A stretch of DNA of 5,854 nucleotides from Azotobacter paspali. Its GTDB lineage: Bacteria > Pseudomonadota > Gammaproteobacteria > Pseudomonadales > Pseudomonadaceae. The position numbers and the translations under genes were made by a program. The number at the start of each line of letters is the position of its first letter. Position 1 is the stretch's first letter. The notes below the pieces were generated by a model. That model saw nothing but the letters and a program-made list of their open reading frames with translations, searched no databases and was not told the DNA's origin. This document shows positions 1 to 5,325 of the stretch, in pieces. The DNA lies in assembly GCF_042434745.1 (NCBI RefSeq), contig NZ_JBHLSS010000099.1. The stretch is one strand, 5' to 3'.

Positions 1-125
1 GTTACGTGAAGGTGCGCTTCCGTGGCCTGGCGAAGAATACGGCGCAACTGATGACGCTGTTTGCCCTGTCGAACCTGTGGATGGCGCGAAAACATCTGCG
101 GGTGGCAGAAGAGGTGCGTCCGTAA
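1..125 (+). CDS. IS5-family transposase, C-terminal end (partial)
   Basis: The reading frame is open from base 3 to the TAA at 123-125 and gives the last 40 residues of an IS5-family DDE transposase. It begins YVKVRFRGLAKNTAQL and continues through TLFALSNLWMARKHL to a VRP end. In the family this is the helix after the catalytic Glu, where R-[YF]-[KR]-G-L-x-K-N-x-x-Q-L is highly conserved. The catalytic residues themselves lie upstream of the window, so integrity cannot be judged. The base composition is GC-rich and matches the transposase piece at the right edge, in the same orientation. The two could be ends of two copies of one element, but they do not overlap in the protein and cannot be compared directly. 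Confidence 0.88.
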   Translation, partial: YVKVRFRGLAKNTAQLMTLFALSNLWMARKHLRVAEEVRP

Positions 126-254
126 TAAGGGAAAACACCTCGCCAAATGCTCTTTGGGGCGGAAAATCAAACCTGGGTTGACCACGAGCCTGTATTTCTG
201 TCCTTGGCGAACAAGACAGGAGCAAAAGTCAGGGCTATTTCAGACCATCCCTAA
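1..254 (+). mobile_element. IS5-family insertion sequence, right-hand end
   Basis: This is the distal part of an insertion sequence, identified by the transposase C-terminus. The exact outer boundary was not resolved. IS5-family elements commonly duplicate a 4-bp YTAR target, and CTAA at 251-254 directly follows the sequence ttcagaccatcc, which makes it a candidate edge. No convincing matching inverted repeat was found at the other transposase fragment, so the boundary is a guess. Confidence 0.5.
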
Positions 255-261
255 CTACCCT

Positions 262-296
262 CGCCGAGGCGCTTCGCCGCGCCTGGCGTGCTTTTC
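262..296 (+). terminator. Rho-independent terminator, plus strand
   Basis: CGCC (262-265), a bulged G, then AGGCGC (267-272) pair with GCGCCT (279-284) and GGCG (285-288). This makes a ten-pair GC stem closed by a TTCGCC loop. It is followed by TGCTTTTCC, a short T tract on the plus strand only. It would stop transcription coming rightwards out of the IS, before it runs antisense into the LysR gene. The T tract is short, so termination may be incomplete. Confidence 0.6.
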
Positions 297-399
297 CTAC
301 TTACGCCCCGCGATTTGATCGGCCCTCACCCAGCCCTCTTCCTGCTGCTTTACAGCCTACTCCCCCTGCCCCGATGATGGCTCTGTGTTCCGCCGACAT

Positions 400-419
400 T
401 GTCAGTTGCACACCTGACA
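400..419. repeat. Inverted repeat TGTCAG-N8-CTGACA
   Basis: TGTCAG at 400-405 and CTGACA at 414-419 are exact reverse complements separated by eight bases. There is no T tract on either side, so a terminator for the LysR gene ending at 465 is unlikely. It could be a protein-binding dyad or a relic of an element edge. No function is assigned. Confidence 0.4.
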
Positions 420-464
420 GCAGAAATTTAGCAAGGGAACGTTAATCAAAGGAGGTTGATCAGA

Positions 465-1373
465 CTAGAAAATAGATTCACTCCCTCTAAGAATATCAAT
501 CAACCAGGTTCGAAATGCCACGACCTTCTTTGAGCTCGCGAATTCCTCGGGTGTAACCAAATAGAAACCGAGATCGGACTTTAACCTTAAACTAAACGGT
601 GCCACCAATTTTCCAGCCTTTAAATCGTCATCTACATATGTAGACCGCCCGATGCAAACGCCCAACCCGTCAATGGCAGCCTGCACTGCCATCATTGCCA
701 AATCAAATGTCAATCGAGTGCCTTCAGCCAGTTTTTTCGGTTGGCCAGCGGCACTTAACCACATATTCCAGTCATTGCAGGTCATACCGCTAACTTGCAG
801 CAACGTATGATTGGCTAAGTCACCTGGCATCCTCAAGGCTGTTGGTCCAGCGAGCAAATTCGGGCTACATACGGGAAAGATTTCATCTGACATCAACCAA
901 TCTGCCCGCAGTCCCTTCCAATCTCCATAGCCATAGCGAATTGCAGCATCAACGCTCCCTTTTCGAAAGTCGACCAGTTCTGTCGATGCGGTTACACGCA
1001 CATCGATATCCGGGAAGGCATTCTGAAACGATGCCAAACGTGGCAATAGCCATTTGGAAGCAAGAGAAACAAGAGTACTAATAGTTAGTTCGCTTTTCTT
1101 ATTCGATTCTAACAACATCTCTGTGGAATATCGCAACTCTTGAAAAGCTGAACGAACGCCGGGCAGATACATATGACCTTCGGTTGTCAGTGCGAGTCCA
1201 TCCTTAAGGCGCAGAAATAGACGAACGCCGAGTTCATCTTCAAGCCGACGAATCTGATGGCTAATGGCGGTCTGAGTGACATTTAATTCTTGTGCAGCCT
1301 TGGTGAAACTCATATGTCGTGCAGCGGCTTCAAACGCTTTCAATCCATTGAGTGAAGGTACACGGTTGACCAT
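465..1373 (-). CDS. LysR-family transcriptional regulator, GcvA-like
   Basis: This is a full-length LysR-type DNA-binding regulator of 302 residues, the usual size. The N-terminal winged helix-turn-helix spans about residues 8-66. The core reads RHMSFTKAAQELNVTQTAIS and is followed by HQIRRLEDELGVRLFLR. The effector-binding domain runs from about residue 93 to the end. The start MVNRVPSLNGLKAFEAAARH and the SLASKWLLPRLASF stretch (about 103-116) are typical of the GcvA/AmpR clade, which often control neighbouring divergent genes. The ATG lies a few bases after a GAGG sequence, and the family N-terminus begins right there. It is transcribed away from the truncated oxoamine synthase at 1514 across a 140-bp gap with a T-N11-A dyad. 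That layout suggests it once activated the biosynthetic genes to its right and represses itself. The effector is unknown. It is not glycine-cleavage GcvA in the strict sense, because no gcv operon is present. Confidence 0.9.
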   Translation of the reverse strand: MVNRVPSLNGLKAFEAAARHMSFTKAAQELNVTQTAISHQIRRLEDELGVRLFLRLKDGLALTTEGHMYLPGVRSAFQELRYSTEMLLESNKKSELTISTLVSLASKWLLPRLASFQNAFPDIDVRVTASTELVDFRKGSVDAAIRYGYGDWKGLRADWLMSDEIFPVCSPNLLAGPTALRMPGDLANHTLLQVSGMTCNDWNMWLSAAGQPKKLAEGTRLTFDLAMMAVQAAIDGLGVCIGRSTYVDDDLKAGKLVAPFSLRLKSDLGFYLVTPEEFASSKKVVAFRTWLIDILRGSESIF

Positions 1374-1390
1374 AAGGCCTCGTTATGCTC

Positions 1391-1405
1391 ATGAGAAATT
1401 TTCAT
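1391..1405. promoter_or_regulatory. Candidate LysR-type operator (T-N11-A dyad)
   Basis: ATGAGAAATTTTCAT is an imperfect palindrome containing TGA-N7-TCA, which fits the LysR T-N11-A consensus (T at 1392, A at 1404). It lies 17 bp upstream of the LysR start and about 110 bp upstream of the 1514 gene, a position often seen for an autoregulatory and divergent-activation site. On the minus strand a weak promoter (TTGCAA, 16 bp, TATCTT) lies just upstream of it. Binding by the adjacent regulator is inferred. Confidence 0.5.
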
Positions 1406-1513
1406 AAGATAGCACTCAAGAAGTCCTTTGCAAAACGTTTCAGCAGTCGAGGATCCTTGCCCCGCTTTCAATGCATACCGGCTTGAAAGCTCCCCCCAGC
1501 GCAGGAGATCGTC

Positions 1514-1987
1514 ATGAGTAACACCCTTGACATTAGCAACAGCTCGGTCGAAAACCCTACCCGCTTGAAAGCGCGAAATACCTCAAGAATGGCCGAAATT
1601 AGCCGTCCTCACTTCGATGCCGCCTATGAAAAGGGGCTGATGGGCGTGTCTTGCCGGGTGCTTGATAACCGCCGTATCGAGATTGTTGCCAATGGCCGGC
1701 AGGTGATTGACTACACACGCTGTGGCTACCTCAATCTCGACGCCTACCCGAAGGTTCTCGCTGCGGCCATAGCGTCCATGAATGAGATCCCGTCGACGCA
1801 CTTTTCGGTCGCTCGCACGCGTCTTTCTGCGGAGCCACTAGTGCGCCTGGAGGAAACCCTAGCCACCCTGCTCGATGTGCACGGGGTCGTAGTATTCCCA
1901 ACTGTTGCTGCTACCAATATGCGGTTGCACCGAGTACCACACCACGCCGCAATGGCTCTTGAAAGCCTCCCTAAAATGAGGCCGTAG
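1514..1987 (+). pseudogene. Truncated alpha-oxoamine synthase (PLP-dependent), N-terminal fragment
   Basis: Residues up to about 135 of this 157-residue frame align by eye with the start of the PLP enzymes that condense an amino acid with an acyl-CoA (KBL, BioF, ALAS and CqsA relatives). Visible marks are NGRQVIDYTRCGYLNLDAYP, matching the family's VINF..NNYLGLA..P, then a Leu-Glu-Glu-Thr-Leu-Ala helix and VVFPTVAATNM, matching the Tyr/Ser-x-Asn turn. Family members are around 400 residues. The fragment ends before the cofactor aspartate, histidine and Schiff-base lysine, so it cannot be active. Resemblance stops at about base 1920, and the last ~22 codons look like unrelated sequence read to a chance TAG, which points to a deletion rather than a simple stop. 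The start is supported by AGGAG at 1503-1507. In context it was probably the first gene of the operon controlled by the divergent LysR. The exact substrate is unknown. Confidence 0.72.
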
Positions 1988-2026
1988 TACTAATAATGAA
2001 TTTGTTCAAAACAATATAGCAACTGA

Positions 2027-2055
2027 TTGACATGGCGTAGACACAATTATAGCTA
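2027..2055 (+). promoter_or_regulatory. Candidate sigma-70 promoter of the cyclase gene
   Basis: A perfect TTGACA (-35) at 2027-2032 is followed 17 bases later by TAGCTA at 2050-2055 as a possible -10; TATAGC at 15 bases is an alternative. A closer TATAAT match (TACAAT, 2054-2059) lies 21 bases away, too far for standard spacing. The stretch is strongly AT-rich and lies in the gap after the broken oxoamine synthase. It would let the cyclase be transcribed although the upstream gene is truncated. Confidence 0.4.
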
Positions 2056-2068
2056 CAATATATGTAGC
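2052..2068. repeat. Inverted repeat overlapping the promoter of the cyclase gene
   Basis: GCTACA (2052-2057) and TGTAGC (2063-2068) are exact reverse complements around a five-base ATATA centre. It sits at the proposed -10 and start site and 28 bp before the ATG. That is where a repressor operator or an mRNA leader hairpin would act. No specific regulator is recognised. Confidence 0.4.
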
Positions 2069-2082
2069 GATTGAGCCAACCT

Positions 2083-2090
2083 TAAGGAGG
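2083..2090 (+). promoter_or_regulatory. Strong Shine-Dalgarno TAAGGAGG for the cyclase gene
   Basis: TAAGGAGG is a near-perfect complement of the 16S 3' end, placed six bases before the ATG at 2097. It is much stronger than the sites of the neighbouring genes and fixes the start codon. It implies efficient translation of the cyclase if it is transcribed. Confidence 0.8.
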
Positions 2091-2096
2091 CCTAGC

Positions 2097-3269
2097 ATGT
2101 TGGAAGCTGCGCAGTCTATTTCACTAAACGCAAATCAAATCGTTTCCTATGATGTTGTGTTGTGCGACAACATAATGGATGTTGTATCCAAGTGCGTTGA
2201 CTTTGATGCAGAGGACGATACGAATACGGTGAGGGGCGTATTTGTCGACGCAGGCCTTCCTGAGCAGTTCAAGCGTCATTTTCTCGAAAAGCTATCTTCC
2301 ATCGGCGCTCATTATGTTGCTACCGAAGTGCCAGGCGACGAGGAAAATAAAGTGCTGCCGGAGGTGCTTAAAGTTGTCAAGCAGATGAATGCGCTTGGCG
2401 TTAAGAGACGGTCTGCTCCGTGCATCGTCATAGGGGGTGGTGTAGCGCTAGACGTGGTGGGGTTCGCAGCAAGTTTGTATCGCTGCGGGGTACCTTATAT
2501 TCGGGTACCGACAACTTTGCTTTCTATGGTGGATGTCGGGGTAGCGGCAAAGACTGCCGCCAACTATCTCGGATATAAAAATCGGATAGGAACATTTCAT
2601 CCAGCCGCATTGACGCTTGTCTTTCCAGAGTATCTTTCTACCCTGCCGAGGCGGCAGATATCAAACGGTGCAGGTGAGATCTTCAAACTTGCCGTGATAA
2701 AGGACAAGGATCTATTCGATACTCTAGATCACTATGGCCCGACCTTCATTAGCGCCAGAGAGCTCTACAGTGATGAAACAAAAGACATTATTCTTAGGTC
2801 ACTTAACGGTATGGCTGTAGAGCTGGAAAATAATCTTTGGGAACACAATCTTCAACGTGTAGTAGATTACGGACACTCATTCAGCCCACTCGTCGAGATG
2901 ACCTATATTAATGAACTCCTGCATGGCGAGGCAGTAACGTTGGATTGTCTGTTTAGCGCTATTCTATCTTTTAATCGAGGTCATCTCTCGGGCGAGGAAC
3001 TGGAGCGACTCTTTAACGTTGCCAATAAACTTGGCCTACCAACCTTTCACAGCGGATTTGCGGATATCCCTTTGCTAGAAAGGGCCCTGAAGGACACAAC
3101 AATCCATCGGAATGGTAGCCAGAATCTACCGCTGATGGACGGTATTGGGTCTGCGCTCTTTGTCAACGATGTTTCATCTGACGAGATCCAACGCGCCTCT
3201 AAATTGATGGCTCAGTTGTCAACTCTTTTTAAGTTGCTGAAGAATAATATTAATCTAGATTATAAGTAA
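2097..3269 (+). CDS. Sugar-phosphate cyclase, sedoheptulose-7-phosphate cyclase-like (dehydroquinate synthase superfamily)
   Basis: This intact 390-residue protein is of the NAD- and metal-dependent cyclase superfamily of dehydroquinate synthase. The NAD-binding motif GGGVALDVVGFAA is at 113-125. An acidic/Lys motif DEENK is at 81-85, followed by PTTLL (138-142), AKT (151-153) and KNRIGTFHPA (161-170). The three expected metal ligands are Glu194 (GAGEIFK), His260 (VDYGHSFSP) and His276 (LLHGEAV). SFSPLVEM after the first histidine, where dehydroquinate synthase has a TxGHA motif, and HRNGSQNLPL near 337-346 resemble 2-epi-5-epi-valiolone synthase and its relatives. These cyclise sedoheptulose 7-phosphate into C7-cyclitols. 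An ordinary AroB is less likely, because AroB is shorter and lacks these marks. Which cyclitol is made cannot be settled by eye. The gene is AT-richer than the flanking IS DNA, suggesting transfer. The AGE-type pseudogene starts 21 bp after its stop, so they were probably one transcript. Confidence 0.85.
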   Translation: MLEAAQSISLNANQIVSYDVVLCDNIMDVVSKCVDFDAEDDTNTVRGVFVDAGLPEQFKRHFLEKLSSIGAHYVATEVPGDEENKVLPEVLKVVKQMNALGVKRRSAPCIVIGGGVALDVVGFAASLYRCGVPYIRVPTTLLSMVDVGVAAKTAANYLGYKNRIGTFHPAALTLVFPEYLSTLPRRQISNGAGEIFKLAVIKDKDLFDTLDHYGPTFISARELYSDETKDIILRSLNGMAVELENNLWEHNLQRVVDYGHSFSPLVEMTYINELLHGEAVTLDCLFSAILSFNRGHLSGEELERLFNVANKLGLPTFHSGFADIPLLERALKDTTIHRNGSQNLPLMDGIGSALFVNDVSSDEIQRASKLMAQLSTLFKLLKNNINLDYK

Positions 3270-3290
3270 ATTAAAAATATAGGAATCAGT

Positions 3291-3820
3291 ATGTTTCCTT
3301 ACAGAAACCATGGGCAAGAAAGCTGGCTTTTCTGCGATTTTCACCGAAAATGGCTAGCAAACGAAGTCGAACGCCTGTTTCGCTTCTTCGACCGAAACAT
3401 TATTGATACCCGTGGGGACTCAAAGAGTTAGACATTAAGAGAGAACCTCTTGCGCTAAAAGCGCTCTTCAACATATCGCTCATTACAATCTACGTGTCGT
3501 TTGATATATTGCTGTAGTGTTGCCCATTTGATGGAACGGCCTGGTTCCGAGCGCTACATAGATCACGAGATAGAATTTGTATTGGGCCGTTTGCCAGACA
3601 AACGGTACGGCGGATCTTTCATGGCATAGGCGATGATGAAGAGTGTAACTCAGATAAGGACGCCTATGGCCACGCATTCGCACTATTGGCAGGTGCTGCA
3701 GCCGTAGCCGTCGGGCATCCAAAGGGGCAAAATCCTATATCGAACACAACGGAAATTATTTTCAATCGCTTCTGGGACGTGGATGTGGGAGCTTCGCAGG
3801 ACTCCTTTTCAGTAGACTGG
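3291..3820 (+). pseudogene. N-acylglucosamine 2-epimerase (AGE) family pseudogene, frameshifted and truncated
   Basis: Joining frames recovers about the first 175 residues of an AGE-family (alpha/alpha)6-barrel sugar epimerase or isomerase. Frame one starts at ATG 3291 after AGGAA and runs WLANEVERLFRFFDRNIIDT to a TAG at 3429. The next frame continues GLKELDIKREPL (family GGFxELDxxGxPL). It then shifts to RPGSERYIDHEIEFVLGRL and PDKRYGG up to about 3613. Finally it shifts to IFHGIGDDEECNSDKDAYGH, then AFALLAGAAAVAVGHP and FWDVDVGASQDSFSVDW. Two shifts (near 3417 and 3613) fit one-base losses; the one between about 3505 and 3537 fits a one-base gain. An in-frame TAG also lies at 3515. The KDAYGHAFALLA helix is the most diagnostic AGE mark. 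The C-terminal half, with the rest of the active site, is gone: the sequence passes into a LysR fragment at about 3820. Position right behind the cyclase suggests a sugar or cyclitol step in the same pathway, but the substrate is unknown. Confidence 0.75.
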
Positions 3821-4445
3821 AAGCGATCTGTTAATTCTACCACTACTGCTACAGAGTTTCAGCCGACTGCATCCAGGCATCGAAATCGTATCGCTCGAAG
3901 GCACTGACGAGGAGGTCGAACAATGGCTGGTCAACAGCAGTGTCGACCTAGGGGTTGTAATGAACCCCTCTCCTTCCAGGGCCGCACTGTTGCTAGGACG
4001 TGATTCATGGGTAGTTGCGGTGCTAGCAACCCATGATTGGGCACGTAAATCCTCGACCAGTACCATCTCACTCACAGATGTTGTGGAACAACCGCTTATC
4101 CTAGCCACTGGTGGCTGCTACCTTTATGGTCAGTCGTTGGTCGAGCAGGAAGACCTCGCGCTGAAAAACATCAAGATTACCGTCCGAGACTGGACCTCAG
4201 CGTTTGCCTTAATCAGCGAAGGCATGGGCATATCGATTGTTCCAGCCTCTACTTTGCCTCTTGATCGCCGTGGCTTTCGGGTCTTCGAATTGAGTAAACC
4301 GATCTATCGGGAATTCGGTTTGGTCTGCTCTGCTGCAGGCGAACGTACACCTTGTGCACAAGCGCTTCTCAATGAAATCCGAAAATCGACGATGAACAGG
4401 AATATTCCGGTGACCATCCGTAGCAATGGATCTAATGTCGCCTGA
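3816..4445 (+). pseudogene. LysR-type regulator remnant, effector domain only
   Basis: The open frame from 3816 to TGA 4445 encodes about 209 residues of LysR effector domain with no helix-turn-helix. It opens with GSDLLILPLLLQSFSRLHPG, then IEIVSLEGTDEEVEQWL and VDLGVVMNPSP. It contains the AFALISEGMGISIVPASTLP motif and ends after a REFGLVCSAAGERTPCAQAL stretch. The order matches residues about 95-300 of a standard LysR protein. The first ~90 residues are replaced by the tail of the AGE remnant. A plausible internal ATG exists at 3960, but a product from there would lack part of the effector fold and all DNA binding. It is clearly not a duplicate of the intact regulator at 465, whose effector domain is of a different type. 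It may once have controlled the glutathione transferase or a gene now lost. Confidence 0.85.
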
Positions 4446-4597
4446 CCAACATAAGATTATCTAATGATGCGCACCTCAAATCATAATTTTACGTGACAGC
4501 GACGCAACGACAAGATTACTTGAGCAAAGCTCGCACAATTTATGGGCATAAGCAGCATTCCCCTTTAACTACCATCACCTCATACAAGGAGACACCC

Positions 4598-5209
4598 ATG
4601 AAACTATATTTTACCCCTATGACTTGCTCACTTTCTCCACACATTGTGCTTCGGGAGCTCGACCTACCCTTTGAGCTTATCCGTGTTAACAACAAGACCA
4701 AGGCCACAGCGGATGGTGGTGACTTCCGCAGCGTCAATCCCAAAGGCTATGTCGCTGCTTTGGTACTAGATAATGGCGAGGTTTTGACTGAGGGTCCAGT
4801 TATTGTGCAGTACCTTGCTGATCAGGTACCAGGTAATTCACTGGCGCCAGCTAACGGCACCTGGGAACGCACACGTTTGCAAGAAATGTTGAATTTTATC
4901 ACCTCAGAAATCCATGGCGGCAGTGCTCCACTATTCAACGCCGAAATCCCTGATCCCGTAAAAGAAATATTTCGCCTAAAACTATTTAGGCGCCTTGATT
5001 ACCTTAACAACCATCTAATTCAAAAAGACTACCTACTCGGACAATTTGGCCTCGCCGACGCTTATCTCTTTACTGTCCTGAAATGGCTTCCCTTCTTTAA
5101 GATTGACATTGATAACTGGCCGGAGCTAGCAACATTTATGAAGCGGGTCGAAGCTCGCCCCAACGTGAAGGCTGCTATTGCAGCAGAAGAGGCGACACAA
5201 CCGGTCTAG
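4598..5209 (+). CDS. gstA: Glutathione S-transferase, beta class (GstA-like)
   Basis: This is a 203-residue cytosolic glutathione transferase, close in length to the 201 residues of E. coli GstA. The N-terminal thioredoxin-like domain (1-80) carries Cys10 in MTCSLSPHIVLRE, then NPKG (47-50) and LTEG (63-66). The all-helical domain carries His106 (SEIHGG), and LADAYLFTVLKW (152-163) matches the GstA TIADAYLFTVLRW element. Cys10 and His106 fall at the numbers of the catalytic and substrate-site residues of E. coli GstA. One key position is unusual: the normally invariant cis-proline (VPAL) is alanine here (YVAAL, Ala53). The ATG at 4598 is chosen because AAGGA at 4586-4590 precedes it and the protein then begins exactly as GstA does. 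A GTG frame extension back to 4493 adds 35 unmatched residues. The role is probably detoxification or conjugation. Any link to the cyclase locus is only by proximity. Confidence 0.88.
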   Translation: MKLYFTPMTCSLSPHIVLRELDLPFELIRVNNKTKATADGGDFRSVNPKGYVAALVLDNGEVLTEGPVIVQYLADQVPGNSLAPANGTWERTRLQEMLNFITSEIHGGSAPLFNAEIPDPVKEIFRLKLFRRLDYLNNHLIQKDYLLGQFGLADAYLFTVLKWLPFFKIDIDNWPELATFMKRVEARPNVKAAIAAEEATQPV

Positions 5210-5210
5210 T

Positions 5211-5243
5211 CGCAGATGGAAAAAGCTCTACTCTGCGTTAATT
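5211..5243 (+). terminator. Weak hairpin after the glutathione transferase
   Basis: CGCAGA (5211-5216) pairs with TCTGCG (5232-5237) across a 15-base loop, followed by TTAATT. It starts two bases after the gst stop codon, where a terminator is expected. The stem is short, the loop long and the T tract poor, so it is only a candidate. It could equally be part of the boundary of the IS that follows. Confidence 0.3.
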
Positions 5244-5325
5244 TGGATAAAAATCTTTATGAAAATCCTGAAAAAGACTTCCCGATTCTGCTGGAATATG
5301 TCCGTCCCCTTGCCCGAGTTTCCCG

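Larger units (their letters stand above)
126..464. other. Gene-free stretch between IS end and LysR gene
   Basis: No credible coding region was found on either strand here. It holds the untranslated end of the IS, a strong hairpin terminator at 262-296, and a 6-bp inverted repeat at 400-419. The short plus-strand frame at 61-318 overlaps the transposase end in another phase and has no family resemblance, so it was not called as a gene. Confidence 0.6.

Noticed and set aside
61..318. Plus-strand 85-codon frame overlapping the transposase end
   Set aside because: It overlaps the real transposase frame in another phase, runs through the terminator hairpin, and resembles no family.
434..449. ATCAA-AGGAGG-TTGAT hairpin as terminator of the LysR gene
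   Set aside because: The stem is only five AT-rich pairs and no T tract follows on the minus strand.
842..1081. Plus-strand 79-codon frame inside the LysR gene
   Set aside because: It is antisense to a well-supported LysR coding region.
1583..1801. Minus-strand 72-codon frame opposite the oxoamine synthase fragment
   Set aside because: It is a shadow of the plus-strand family match.
3483..3722. Minus-strand 79-codon frame
   Set aside because: It lies opposite the AGE remnant, whose plus-strand motifs explain the sequence.
3809..4108. Minus-strand 99-codon frame
   Set aside because: It is antisense to the LysR effector-domain remnant and is Ser/Thr-rich low-complexity sequence.
4522..4532. 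GAGC-AAA-GCTC dyad upstream of the glutathione transferase as an operator
   Set aside because: A four-pair dyad with a three-base centre is easily due to chance; no clear promoter lies beside it.
4493..4597. N-terminal extension of the glutathione transferase from a GTG
   Set aside because: The 35 extra residues match nothing in GstA, whereas ATG 4598 has AAGGA at good spacing and begins exactly like GstA.
126..5325. CRISPR array, tRNA or riboswitch
   Set aside because: No regularly spaced repeats, no cloverleaf-like segment with a CCA end, and no recognised aptamer core were seen in the intergenic stretches.
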